Of a stretch of DNA of 27,872 nt, positions 1 through 9,218 are shown piece after piece (the stretch's first letter is position 1; each line of letters starts with the position of its first letter). The DNA comes from Dictyocoela muelleri (taxonomy: Eukaryota; Microsporidia): assembly GCA_016256075.1 (NCBI GenBank), contig SDVU01000025.1:1-27872 (forward strand), given 5' to 3'. Under the pieces are notes generated by a model, which saw only the letters and a program-made list of their open reading frames with translations, searched no databases and had not been told where the DNA came from. A program made the position numbers and the translations under genes.

Positions 1-246
1 TGGCGTGGATATTCAAACCTCAATCAATATTTTGAGCATTACACAGTAAATCATTCAGTGAATTTTGTGGATAATGCAACTGGAGTACACACCAATACAA
101 TTGAAGGGACTTGGTGTGCAATTAAGAATTATGTGAAAAAAAGATACTTCAATTCATCCCTCTTAAAATATTACTTGGCATTATTTATGTTTATGCGTAA
201 TGAAGGTGATAATGCATATAAAAAATTAATTAAATTGATTCTCTAA
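1..246 (+). CDS. Merlin/IS1016-like transposase, C-terminal end (5' cut by window edge)
   Basis: The frame is open from base 1 to a TAA at 244-246 (81 residues), so the protein starts outside the window. It carries the C-terminal signature of the ISXO2/IS1595-like DDE transposase fold used by eukaryotic Merlin elements: WRGY at the start, VNHS at residues 16-19, FVD at 22-24, TG at 27-28 and HTNTIEG at 30-36. Glu35 in TIEG is the expected last catalytic acidic residue, followed by the usual W..IK helix. This enzyme cuts and pastes its own element in the nucleus. No break is seen in the visible part, so the gene may be intact upstream. The remaining tail (about 40 residues, K/Y/L-rich) matches the family's short C-terminus. 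Family assignment is confident; the element's left end is not visible. Confidence 0.85.
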   Translation, partial: WRGYSNLNQYFEHYTVNHSVNFVDNATGVHTNTIEGTWCAIKNYVKKRYFNSSLLKYYLALFMFMRNEGDNAYKKLIKLIL

Positions 247-305
247 ATTTTTTATGTAATTTTTAAGGGTTATAAAATTTTTATTTATATAGTAAAATAC
301 GTAGA

Positions 306-318
306 ATAAGGCTCCCCC
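306..318 (+). repeat. Possible right terminal inverted repeat of the Merlin-like element
   Basis: ATAAGGCTCCCCC lies about 60 bp after the transposase stop. It is an isolated C-run in A+T-rich sequence and resembles the ATAAGGAGATAATGCCCCC half of the hairpin at 9178-9217, which follows the second Merlin-like fragment. Merlin ends are known to begin with G-runs, so this could be the outer edge. The inference is weak because the partner repeat is outside the window. Confidence 0.3.
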
Positions 319-600
319 AGCTCCATTTAATATTTAATTTGTAAAATATTAAATTTTCTAATTTTTATCTGTATAAATTTATAAAATCCATTTAAAATTT
401 AATATTTATGTTTTATAGAGTTAGAATTTACATTGTAAAATATTGAAATTGAAATTTTTATATTGTATTAATAAAAAAAATATTAATTTAAATTTGATAT
501 TTAAATGGTCTAAATTTAATATCTGTATTGTATGAATTTAATATCTATATTGTAAAAATTAAAAAATATATATTATTTATATTGTATAAATTAACTATTA
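319..600. other. A+T-rich spacer with short internal repetition
   Basis: No coding frame is seen. A phrase of about 24 bp (AATTTAATATCTRTATTGTA) occurs twice around 508-556, and weaker versions start near 325 and 395, so this is degenerate tandem repetition of A+T-rich sequence. Confidence 0.5.
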
Positions 601-665
601 TATCTTTTAGCTAAGTGGTAACTAAATCATGATTACTAAATTTCAAAATGTTCAAATCTAGGCGA
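601..665 (+). other. tRNA-like relic (possible SINE head)
   Basis: An A-box-like TAGCTAAGTGGTAAC at 608-622 and a B-box-like GTTCAAATC at 650-658 are spaced about 42 bases apart, close to a tRNA gene. The flanking bases do not form an acceptor stem or a good T stem, so it is not a working tRNA. It differs from the SINE family found elsewhere in the window. It may be a decayed tRNA or another tRNA-derived repeat. Confidence 0.3.
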
Positions 666-1032
666 GTACTTTCTTTAATTTTCTGACTGATCGCGTTGTA
701 TACATAGGTCGCTCGCTACGCGCGCGGCATATTATCTTAATTATTTATTTTAATTATTAATTTAAATATTTTTTTTTATTTTCTAAATAAATGTTAAATT
801 CTTATCTGGGCTTACCGTATAAAATTTTTCTTTATTAAAGAAATAAAAAAATGTATATATAGGTATCTCAACATGATAAAACCGAAAAAAAGTTATTCAT
901 ACAATGTGTGCTATAATTTTTATAAAAGAAAGAATCATTTTGCACCGCAAAATTATTCTTTCTTTTATAAAAATTATAGCACACATTGTATGAATAACTT
1001 TTTTTCGGTTTTATCATGTTGAAATACCTATA

Positions 1033-2827
1033 CAGTAGATGTCGATTTTTGCAGCCCCCCAAAAATATGTTTTTTTTCGACCTATCGCTGTTTTTGAATA
1101 TACTGAGGACAATGATAAAACTATTCATTGCTGACTAATTATTTTAAATCATTGTTGATGTTTTTTATAAAGGTCAAATATTTATTTTTGTATTAGCGTT
1201 ATGTTTTTTTTGATAAATTTTTTGTGAACTTATGATTTTTTGCCCTATTTGTCTTGATTTAAAAATTTAATACTCATCTTTGATATTTTTTTAAACGATT
1301 TTATTGAAAATTTTAGCCCCAAAATGAAAACTGGAAATAAAAAGATAAACTTACTAGAAAAAAAAATCGACACTAGATATTGATGAGAAAGGTTTCACAA
1401 TCCAAAAAAAATATAAAAAAATAGCATGTTTTAAAGTCTGTAGCTAGATATTTAGTCAAAAACTCGGTGTATTTAAATTAGAGTCCAAATGATTTATTTT
1501 TAATAAAACGATCAAACTTATCTAACCTAGAAACAAAACAAACAGATATTGATTGCTATATTCTTAAAAAATTAAGTTTCTTAGAGAAAAGAATATACCA
1601 ATATCTCAAAACACTATTATTGATTTAGCTATTGAGAATGAAAATATTAGGAATATCAATGAAACAAAGATAACTCATTATTTTGTTCAAGGTTTCGTAA
1701 AAGGACATTCTTTAAGTTACATTACGTTAAATGGAGAATCTGAAAGTGTAGATTTGTCTCAGATTGATAATTATAAAGAAGTACTGGCTATAAAGTTATC
1801 TACATATGAGTTACATGATGTTTTTATTATAGATTAAACCAGTCTATATATAAAATCTTTTACTAATAAATCTTATGTCTTAGATAAAAAGAGAGAAAAC
1901 AGAAATAATAAGCAAGACAATACAATAGTTACTTTAATTTTAGGAGCGTACCAGTTTGGTGAAAAAGTAACTCCATTGTTAATAGAAAAATATAAGAATC
2001 CCAGAGCATTTAAGAACATTGATTTGAGTTCTTTAAATGTTCAATATCGGCAAACAAATCTGCTGACTTACTTCCGGTCTTTTTAACGAATATCTCAACA
2101 TATTGAATGAAAATATTGCAAATAAAGATCGAAGAATTTTGCTTCTTTTAGATAATTTTAAAGGCCATAAAGTTGGTAATAAAACTAACATATAACTTCT
2201 CCCCCAAACTGTACATCTCTTATACAGTCATTAGACGCCGGTATTATTAGATCTTTTAAAGCAAATTCCGTTCTCTTCTTAATAATTTTCCAATACATAA
2301 TCCATTGATGAATGATCTTGAACATTCTCAGGTCATAAAAAAATCGATCTTTTGTGCATAATTGGCTGAGTTGAAAATCATTTGATTAGATATCATATGA
2401 ATCTATATAAAATTATAAATGAAAATAAGAATTTTCAGTATAGAACCACAGGAAAATCTAAGGTTTTCGGAATACAAAGATGATGATGATTGTTCTTCGA
2501 ACGCAAGTTGTGTTTCCCTTGTGAAATAGTAAAAATGGTAGATAAAAAAGAAGATCTGACCAGTTGCAAGGATATCTTTAGTGCCTTGAAAAACGTAAAA
2601 TAATCTACTAACCTATGAGTCAAAATATATTAAGTAAAGCTTAGATCTACAATAAAATTATATCAGAGTATTTAGAGAAACATCATAAAGGTAATTTACT
2701 TTATTATTTTGAAAAAAAAATAAAAAAATAAAATTCTTAGATATTTATAGCATAGTTGATTTTTTTAGCCTGTCGATATTAAAAGCACATTTTTTATAAA
2801 AAAGACTAAACAAATCGACCTCTACTG
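1033..2827 (+). mobile_element. pogo/Tigger-like DNA transposon (Tc1/mariner superfamily), 1,795 bp
   Basis: The ends are inverted repeats of about 16 bp: CAGTAGATGTCGATTT on the left, with one mismatch to the reverse of the right end at 2812-2827. TA dinucleotides at 1031-1032 and 2828-2829 are the target duplication typical of Tc1/mariner elements. The CAGT start and the encoded DDE_1-type transposase place it with pogo/Tigger. It sits inside the right arm of the foldback element, so it is the younger of the two. The transposase is broken, so this copy is not autonomous. Confidence 0.85.
1324..2400 (+). pseudogene. Decayed pogo/Tigger (DDE_1) transposase
   Basis: The likely start is the ATG at 1324, directly after a CCCC run (1317-1320). 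The first segment reads MKTGNKKINLL, a lysine-rich N-terminus; the DNA-binding region up to about 1600 is badly decayed. From about 1600 the catalytic domain is readable: ETKITHYFVQGF, then GESESVDL, then FIID-TSLYIK, where a TAA (1835-1837) sits at the usual Glu after the first catalytic Asp (1832-1834). PLLIEKYKNPRAFKNI follows (about 1974-2020), ILLLLDNFKGHK carries the second Asp (2151-2153), and SPPNCTSLIQSLDAGIIRSF carries the third acidic residue (Asp, 2234-2236). The D, D, D triad is thus visible, but frame changes and in-frame stops separate the blocks. Homology fades after about 2300. Confidence 0.75.
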
Positions 2828-2884
2828 TATATACATTTTTTATTTCCATAATAAAGAAAAATTTGGTACGGTAAAACCGGGGTA

Positions 2885-3420
2885 GTTCCATTATCTACTA
2901 ACTGAGACTTGTCCAGTTTGGTATTAATCATCAACTCCTATGATAAATATTCATTTAAAGAAAAAAGGTCATATAGCGTCTTCTGAACAGTCGCGCCACA
3001 TGTACGGTCGCAACTTCTGCATGGGGGCGTACTACGCGCATCACATTAATTAAACAATTAATCCCAAGAATGGTTTCAATAATTTTAATTATAAAATTAT
3101 ATTTTATAAAAATATTTATTAAGGTATGTCGTTTTGTAATGATTTTTTTGGCGACCTTATTAATAAAATTCATTTTAAAATTTTTATTTTTTATAACAAA
3201 TTAAAAAGTCATTTTGTGATGCGAGGCGATTAATAAAATTTTATTTACAAAAATTGATTTTTTTTAATTTTCATATTTACTTTAATTGGGTCCTTTTATG
3301 ATGCATCATTTATCATTGAGTTTAAGTTCAATTTCTGTTTAAAGACATTTCAAAAAAATATTTGATCATTTTCAACAAATAGGAGCAAAGTGATAATTTA
3401 TAAATTTTTTATTTAAAATA
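2885..3420. other. Intergenic region with a GC-rich patch
   Basis: No coding frame is convincing. Bases 2980-3046 form an unusual CpG-containing island in A+T-rich sequence, with GTACGG and GGGGGCGTACTACGCGC; a similar CTACGCGCG motif occurs at 716-725. The rest is poly(A/T)-rich. The final 100 bp before 3426 would hold the promoter of the next locus. Confidence 0.4.
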
Positions 3421-3421
3421 T

Positions 3422-3424
3422 CCC
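3422..3424 (+). promoter_or_regulatory. CCC motif before the start codon at 3426
   Basis: CCC lies one base upstream of ATG 3426 in otherwise A+T-rich DNA. C-rich motifs at this position are a known feature of microsporidian genes and support this start. Confidence 0.5.
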
Positions 3425-3425
3425 T

Positions 3426-3979
3426 ATGGATTTACCCATTTCATGGAAAAAAGCCGCAAATGAAAATATTTTAAAAATTGAGAAGCTCGAAGTTGTTACA
3501 CCCGAAAATAAGGCTAATATGCTGGTGAGCTTTATAAAAATTTTACAATATCTCTGTGATGTTGGTAAAAGTGGAGAGGTCGATTTTAGGAATGACGAGA
3601 TTATAAAAAAACTACCTTCAATTATTAAACGCAAATATGAACACATTCTAAAACTTTTAACACCACATTTGTATCATACGAGATTACATTGTTACTCGTT
3701 TTTACGGGCAAGATCGGGCCTTCATTCTTAATAGATAGCTTTTGCACTGGTGATGATGAATTAAGACGAATGTTGCAAGAATTTGATAGGTTATTGAAGA
3801 AAAGAACTGAAGACTTACCTAGAGACCTTAATTTATATTATAAAAATAAAAATAGCAGTATTCCAGATTTTGATTATATTGATGATTGGCATCATACGCA
3901 CACTGAAGAAATCATAAAAACCAGGAATATGCCTAGGTCTCATGACTGGTGGCCTGAAGAATGCAGGAGAAATGAATGA
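3426..3979 (+). pseudogene. Unassigned gene-like locus in two overlapping frames
   Basis: I do not recognise this protein. The first frame runs from ATG 3426 to 3731. Its first 85 or so residues look like real protein: lysine/glutamate-rich amphipathic helices with IKILQYLCDVGKSGEVDF near the middle. The tail of this frame becomes less protein-like. A second frame, open from 3641 to a TGA at 3977-3979, continues with CTGDDELRRMLQEFDRLLKKRTEDLPRDL, an acidic/basic helix that may form a coiled coil, then IDDWHHTHTEE and DWWPEECRRNE. There is no signal peptide or membrane segment. The frames overlap, so this could be one gene with a single frame change (mutation or sequencing error), two small genes, or a decayed mobile-element protein. 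It is the only region in the window with gene-like composition and no sign of a known transposon family. Confidence 0.5.
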
Positions 3980-4577
3980 TTAAAGTTTTTAAAATATTCA
4001 ATTATATTTTTTAATAATTTTATTGGATTAATCATTCCAAATAAAATATAATTTAATCAATTACTTTATATTATAAGTATTGATCATTATTATTGGAATG
4101 TCTTTCATAGTGTTCGCGATAGATGTGTTATTGGATTAACAAAGAGTGATTTAGTTAAGGATTAAATAATTTCACTTTATTTTATTAAAATAGAACTGTT
4201 AATTGAATATGTTAAAATGTATTTTCATTAAAGTATTTATCATAAATTTCTTTCTTCCACTAAGCCTTAAAAATGTTAATTCTTTTATTTATTAACACGC
4301 CAATTACTAACAGATATCACTTTTTGATTATTATTTAGACATATTCTCTTTTTGAGAGGTTTTCTTAAATTTCATAAATTCCATACCTTTGTTCATCTCC
4401 CAAATTAGAAAATATTCTACCATTAGAATTTTTCGAAAATGTGTGAAAAGGAAATGTAAAATTTTAAAAATAAGTTGTAAAAAAATATAATATTGACATT
4501 TATTAATTAATTGTTAAAATATTTTGCTCTCATAACTTACTGATTAACAAAACTATCATAATATACATAGTAAATAT
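3980..4577. other. A+T-rich intergenic region, nothing recognised
   Basis: No coding frame, tRNA-like element or repeat was found between the unassigned locus and the first SINE. The sequence is rich in TTAAT-type words. Confidence 0.5.
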
Positions 4578-5025
4578 ATTACATGCTGACAACATCCATA
4601 GTAGACAACCCGGAAAGTTGTCTCCTACCGAGGTCATTAGACCTTTGGTTCTTCGCTCCAATAATACGTCACTCGTAAGCTACCCAGAAGTCTAGCTGTA
4701 TACGCGATTTTCGTTTTATCAATGACTCGGCAGGATACAGGTAATTAGAGGCTTTTTCATGAATTTTTATTTATCACTACTTTTTGCCGAGATGCGTCGC
4801 CGCACTCATCCCCACACCTAGGAGAGTCCCTTCTGCTTCATTGTCATATTAGACCAAGTCTTAATCAGCTATACTACACTGGAACAACTGTATATTATAC
4901 TATAATTATATAGTTATGACTTTTTAATGACATTCCCTCATTATTTATTAAAGTGACTTTAAAAATAATTCGAACCACGATACTTAAATTTTCATTCAAG
5001 TATGTAACCACTGAGCTAACTGGCC
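4578..5025 (-). mobile_element. tRNA-derived SINE, copy A (~448 bp, near full length)
   Basis: Read on the minus strand it begins GGCCAGTTAGCTCAGTGGTTA. This is a tRNA-like head with an A box (TAGCTCAGTGGTTA) and a B box (TGGTTCGAAT) spaced as in a tRNA. A body of about 370 bp is shared with copies B and C, with landmarks GGTGTGGGGATGAGTGCG, TGCCGAGTCATTGATAAAAC, CTTCTGGGTAGCTTACGA and a 3' end CAGCATGTAATATATTT. SINEs are transcribed by RNA polymerase III from these internal boxes and depend on a LINE for reverse transcription. No clear target duplication is seen for this copy. It encodes nothing. Confidence 0.8.
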
Positions 5026-5911
5026 ATTAAAAAATGAACGTAGATGAAAACTTTTGATCGATAAAAAATGAGTTACAACTATTCGGATCTAAAGAAAACA
5101 TATCAATCGTTATAGATTCGAAAAAAAAAATGTAGATCTTCAGTGTATGTAAGAGATGGAAATATAAAAAATTATAAATAATTTATCAATTTGAAAATAA
5201 ACCAAAAAATTATAAAAATATAAATTAAAATGAAATTGAAAAACAGACAATATAATCATTACTTTCTTAAATAAAACTTTTTAGAGACAAAATAAATCCA
5301 TATATCCAATTCAAGAATCATATATATATTATTTTAGAGATTCAGTTTAAAAATAAGAATTATCATTAATAATTTCACCCCAGAGAGTTTAAAAATATAG
5401 TCGAGAAAATAAAAAAAGGAATTAGCGGCGATTATTTTCTAAGTTTATATCTGATTTTAATGATAGTGAAAAGTTTTTAGTTTTTTTTTTGATTTTTTGG
5501 GGAATTTAAGCATTTTTTTCTCATTCAAAGTCATAAATAAATTCATTATTCGATGTATTTAACCCTCGATTACAACTTTTGTTTTTTTTATTATATTCAA
5601 TCAATTATGTGGATATTCAATATCAATATTTGACAATTTGATATAAAAATAATTTAGATTCTAAAATGCATCTGAAAAATTATATCATCTACATTTTTAC
5701 ACATATTTAAAATATTTCATTTTTTATAAAATTACACAAAATTATCATAACAAAAATGATTAAAAATATAAAATATAATAAATGTGGCGCGTCAAGGCTG
5801 TCATGCCAAGAATGACAGTTTTAATTTTAATTTAATTTTTTTTTTAACATATTCAAATCAATACAAATTTGCCAAGTTATATTCCAAGCTAGTCATTTTT
5901 TAAAATACTGC
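5026..5911. other. A+T-rich intergenic region with a short hairpin
   Basis: No gene is seen. A small hairpin, CTGTCAT pairing with ATGACAG, lies near 5797-5818 in a slightly GC-richer patch. The rest is low-complexity A+T sequence. Confidence 0.45.
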
Positions 5912-5977
5912 TACTAGCGAAATTCGAACCCAGGGAAACTAATAGAGATTATAAGACGTCTATCGCTAAACCACCAT
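5912..5977 (-). other. tRNA-like relic, minus strand
   Basis: On the minus strand an A-box-like TTTAGCGATAGACG (5970-5957) is followed by a good B box, GGGTTCGAATTTC (5931-5919). The spacing of about 38 bases is shorter than in a typical tRNA, and the T stem has mismatches. It is more likely a decayed tRNA or the head of a second SINE family than a working tRNA gene. Confidence 0.35.
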
Positions 5978-6359
5978 ACAAAATTAATATTTTTAATAAT
6001 ATATAACAATGAAAATATTGGGAAAACATAATTTTGACTAAAATGAAAAAAATATATTTCACAAATCCATGTTTACCAATCAAATAAAAAAATCATACCA
6101 AATATAAAACTGTTTTAAATATACTACTCGGCAATGAATTGAATTTAAATGATATGAGTAGCCGTAAACTTAAAATTCTAAAAAATAAAAGCTTGAATTA
6201 TATAATAAACAATCTAAGACTTTTATATAGAATTGGAGAATGCCTTGAGAATTTTTTCATGACGAAAAAAATAAAAAAATATTTAAATAATAAAAAAAAA
6301 TTTCATTTAAATCATCATTTCAGAATAAATAAACAGAAGAATATTTTAATAATATATAA

Positions 6360-6560
6360 TATAAAATAAAACGCGAGCACATTCGTAAAGTGCTAAGCGA
6401 GTGCCTAACTTGTTCTAAATCTCAACCTATAAAAAAAAACAAGTGATACATATATAAACAAAAAAGGCCGTGGAGGGTTAGAAATAGATTGTGTTGATAT
6501 ATACTCTTGGCAGATACGAATATGAGACATATTTATATTCTCAATAGAAAATATGTTTAG
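6360..6560 (+). mobile_element. Fossil integrase fragment, probably Ty3/gypsy-like
   Basis: Short stretches resemble the zinc-binding end and the start of the core of a retroelement-type integrase: HIRKVLSECLTCSKSQ (about 6378-6425) followed by GLEIDCVDIYSW (about 6475-6515). The element is broken and very partial. No LTRs, protease or reverse transcriptase are seen beside it. It is not clearly related to either of the other two LTR elements here. Identification rests on motif resemblance only. Confidence 0.4.
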
Positions 6561-6570
6561 GTTCCTTATA

Positions 6571-6900
6571 GATATATGCTGCCTTTGAATTTAGATCCCT
6601 CCTTTGAATATATGCTGCCTTTGAATTTATATGCCGCCTTTGAATTTTTATGCCGATTTTAAATATTTTTATAAATAAAAAAATTAAAAAAAATAATGTA
6701 AATTTTTGAGATCTTTTTCATAACGTGTAAAAAAAATGGAAATTTTACATTTCGAAAGAAGACACAAAAAATTGCCTTAATTTTTTTTTATTTTTTTATT
6801 TATAAAAATATTTAAAATCGGCATAAAAATTCAAAAGGTGCAAATAAATTTTGAGGCTGTAATAAATCCAATGGCGCGTATAAATAAAAGCGGCATATAT
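6571..6900. mobile_element. Foldback element with 20-bp subterminal repeats (~330 bp)
   Basis: Left and right arms are inverted copies. The best-matched parts are 6636-6690 and 6783-6837, sharing TTTGAATTTTTATGCCGATT and a following A/T run. The outer ends match as ATATATGC-GCC at 6572 and in reverse at 6900. The left arm contains about four units of a 19-21-bp repeat (ATATGCTGCCTTTGAATTT); the right arm has decayed versions of the same period. The loop is about 90 bp and encodes nothing. Such subterminal repeats often serve as transposase binding sites. The superfamily is unknown. Confidence 0.6.
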
Positions 6901-7408
6901 CTTAAAAAAAACGATGTTTACTATAAATTTTGTAAGAAAAAAACAATAAAAGATAAATCAGCTCTTACCGTAAATAATACTTTAAAAGCCCTCTTTTTAC
7001 ATACAATTACACCTCATTTATCCCGCGTTTTTGGAAAAAGAACGCGGAACTAGAGGGGTTGCTGAATGATAGAGCTTAAAAAGGAGAAAAAATTTTTATT
7101 TAATTTTGTTTTTTTATGTAATTATTAAATCTTTTTTTTATAATTTTTACTTTTTTTTATTTAAATGTTTTTATAGATGTTTTATAGAGTCATAAATGTT
7201 ATGATCTATTTCAGTACATTACATTAACTTTTGTGACCTTATAAATATAAAACCGCTTCTTCGAGAGTAACGAAAATTTTTACATTGCATTTTCAGCATT
7301 AACAAAAAGATATCGTCCAAAAATCTCTTTATTTTTAGAACTTTTTATTTTAAAATGCACACTTAATGATATAAATATCTTCAAAACGCCTTTTTTTTGG
7401 CGAAAAAG
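6901..7408. other. Spacer without a convincing gene
   Basis: A 71-residue open frame at 6838-7053 starts inside the foldback arm and has no recognised homology, so it is not called. A hairpin pairing GGCG-A5 with T5-CGCC lies at 7399-7421 at the edge of the next element. Confidence 0.4.
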
Positions 7409-7459
7409 GCGTTTTTTCGCCAACTTTATTATTACTATTAATATTAAGAACCCGTGACA

Positions 7460-7470
7460 TAATATAAAAA
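7460..7470. repeat. 11-bp target duplication of SINE copy B (left)
   Basis: TAATATAAAAA here is repeated exactly at 7938-7948, on the other side of the SINE. Confidence 0.65.
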
Positions 7471-7481
7471 TATATATATAT

Positions 7482-7934
7482 ATTACATGCTGACCACATC
7501 CATAGCTTCCAACCCGGAGAGATATTTCCTACCTTGGATCTGCGGCCTTTGGTTCTTGGTGTTCTGATAATACGTCACTTCGTAAGCTACCCAGAAGCAA
7601 ACTGTATACGCGATGTTCGTTTTATCAATGACTCGACAGGATACAGGTAATTAATGACCTTTTATGAATTTTTATTTTTCACTACTTTTTGCTGAGTTGC
7701 GTCGCTGCACTTATCACACACCTAATAGAGTCACTTCTGCTTCATTGTCATTATAGACCAACTTTTAATCAGCCATACCACACTGGAACAACTGTATATT
7801 ACTACTATATTTTTATAGTTTTTGACAGCTTTATGTCATTCCCATATTATTTTATTAAAGAGTGACCTCAGCTGGATTCGAACCTCGATACTTAAATTTT
7901 ACCTTCAGAGTGTTGACCACTGAGCTATCTGGCC
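7482..7934 (-). mobile_element. tRNA-derived SINE, copy B (~453 bp, near full length)
   Basis: This is the same family as copy A, read on the minus strand from GGCCAGATAGCTCAGTGGTC. It has an A box TAGCTCAGTGGTCA and a B box GGTTCGAATCC (7883-7873), the best B box among copies A, B and C. It aligns with A and C along the whole body to the 3' end CAGCATGTAATA, after which comes an A/T tail. An 11-bp duplication flanks it (7460-7470 and 7938-7948). It lies within the left arm of a foldback element, so it inserted after that element. Confidence 0.85.
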
Positions 7935-7937
7935 TAG

Positions 7938-7948
7938 TAATATAAAAA
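7938..7948. repeat. 11-bp target duplication of SINE copy B (right)
   Basis: TAATATAAAAA, identical to 7460-7470, abuts the tRNA-like head of the SINE. Confidence 0.65.
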
Positions 7949-8228
7949 AAATAATATAACCTGCGGAAAAGAGAAAATTATATCAAAAATTTATTTATAA
8001 TTTTGATAGAAACATTCGGTAAGAAAAAAATTTCATTATTGTCTAAATATATTTTTCATATGAAAATCTATTTGAACATCTGAAACTCATTCTGGCCAAT
8101 GGTTTCATCAAAATTATAAATAAAATCTTTGTATACAATCTTCTCTTTTCCGTAAGTTGAAATTTATTTTATATTATGTCACGGGTTCTTAATATTAATA
8201 TTAATAATAAAGTTGGCGAAGAAACGCT

Positions 8229-8839
8229 CTCCCTTTTTTAACTCATTAATTAAACATGAAAAAACCTAGTGAATGTAAATAATTGTGAAGATACAAGTAT
8301 AGCGGATTATTTATTTAAAAAAAATTATTAAAGAGGTAATCAGTGTTTATACTTAATGAAGATAAGAGACCTTATAGATCCTAAAAATACCCACTATGTT
8401 TAAATCACGAATGTTTAAACATTATATGCCCTCTTTTTCTATTTTACACATTAGTTTTCCGCATTGTTCGGCAATTTCCCTTCATAAATCTTTTAAGATT
8501 ACCTATCTTTATTAAAACAGACTAATCAATCAAACATCTTTAGCTTTGACGGACTCATCGAAAAAACATAATAAGAATAAAATAGAATGAATGTATTAGA
8601 AAGACAGTGTCTTAAAGTTATCTAATCAGATATTCGATTAAATAAGATTATTTGCGTCAAAGAAAAGAAATAAAGTCATAATTCAAAATCACACTGAGGA
8701 CGATTACAAACAGAGCCGATTTGGAAATTCATATAATGGATGATAGTGCACGCCTGCTAAAGGCTACGCTTGTATAGTTTGGATATAAGTTCCTCTACTT
8801 TAATGTAGTTACTTTGGCAAAATGTACAACCTAGATTAG
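8229..8839. other. Spacer, probably the decayed body of a Merlin-like element
   Basis: No readable domain is found. Because the next frame looks like a Merlin C-terminus, some of this stretch may be its eroded 5' part, but I see no motif that proves it. Confidence 0.3.
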
Positions 8840-9025
8840 TTAAACATTAAGATAAGATATAAACCATCTATTTTTGTATTATCTGCTAAATTAGAACTCT
8901 CTAAAATAGATAGAAAATACGATTTTGTAAATCATAAAACGGGAATACATAAACCAAATGCTGGGAGTCACAACAATAATTTTAAAAAAGAAATGAAGAC
9001 ACAAAGAGGTATAATAAGTAAATAA
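8840..9025 (+). pseudogene. Second Merlin/IS1016-like transposase fragment (C-terminal)
   Basis: A 61-residue open stretch ends at TAA 9023-9025. Its centre reads DFVNHKTGIHKPNAGSHNNNFKKEMKTQRG. This has the spacing of the ISXO2-like C-terminal signature FVD..TG.HT...E..W...K seen intact at 1-246: FVN, then TGIH, then an N..S pair where the catalytic Glu motif is expected, then a lysine-rich helix. The catalytic Glu position is not preserved (GS in place of EG), so this copy would be inactive. The gene upstream is not readable. The GC-rich hairpin at 9178 could be the end of this element. Confidence 0.5.
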
Positions 9026-9177
9026 GAGCCTAATTTTTAGAAATATTTATACTATCGATCTTTCAAAATATGTTGTTTTTGAGGTGATTTGAACTACCTC
9101 AAAAATTTTTTACATTTTTTATTTTTATTTTTATATTAATTGTATTTTCAATTTTTTGTTTTTTTTTTAATTTACGT

Positions 9178-9217
9178 CATAAGGAGATAATGCCCCCGGG
9201 GGTATTATCTCCTTATG
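9178..9217. repeat. 40-bp near-perfect palindrome: two GC-rich ends back to back
   Basis: CATAAGGAGATAATGCCCCC is followed at once by its reverse complement with one mismatch (GGGGGTATTATCTCCTTATG). A C5-G5 core is exceptional in this A+T-rich sequence. It looks like two transposon ends of the same kind meeting head to head. Because a Merlin-like fragment ends 150 bp earlier and Merlin ends start with G-runs, Merlin ends are the best guess. The direct repeat flanking the next transposon begins right after it. Confidence 0.6.
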
Positions 9218-9218
9218 A

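Larger units (their letters stand above)
811..2876. mobile_element. Foldback (MITE-like) element with ~130-bp arms, split by a pogo insertion
   Basis: The left arm (811-943) is followed by a three-base loop (944-946) and a right arm running from 947 to 1032 and continuing at 2830-2876 on the far side of a pogo element. Taken with a single TA, the right arm matches the left almost base for base, including the shared ATGTATATATAGGTAT stretch. The outermost shared bases are TACCGTA (813-819) and TACGGTA (2868-2874). Nothing is encoded; an open frame across the palindrome is a by-product of symmetry. Flanking duplications could not be identified, so the transposon superfamily is unknown. Confidence 0.8.
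7409..8228. mobile_element. Foldback/TIR element carrying a SINE in its left arm
   Basis: Without the SINE the element is about 340 bp. The left arm (7409-7470, continuing at 7949-8019) and the right arm (8093-8228) are inverted copies over roughly 130 bp. They share TTCGCCAACTTTATTATTA, AAGAACCCGTGACATAATAT, GCGGAAAAGAGAA (ACGG on the right) and TTTATTTATAATTTTGAT. The loop is about 75 bp and non-coding. Arm-to-arm differences are few. No target duplication was recognised at the outer ends. Confidence 0.75.

Noticed and set aside
868-1128. 86-residue minus-strand open frame
   Set aside because: It spans the palindrome arms and the edge of the pogo end. Symmetry of the arms explains it, and it has no homology.
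6838-7053. 71-residue plus-strand open frame
   Set aside because: It starts inside a foldback arm, has lysine-rich A+T-driven composition and no recognised domain.
7399-7421. Bacterial-type terminator hairpin
   Set aside because: The setting is eukaryotic, and the hairpin overlaps the end of a foldback element.
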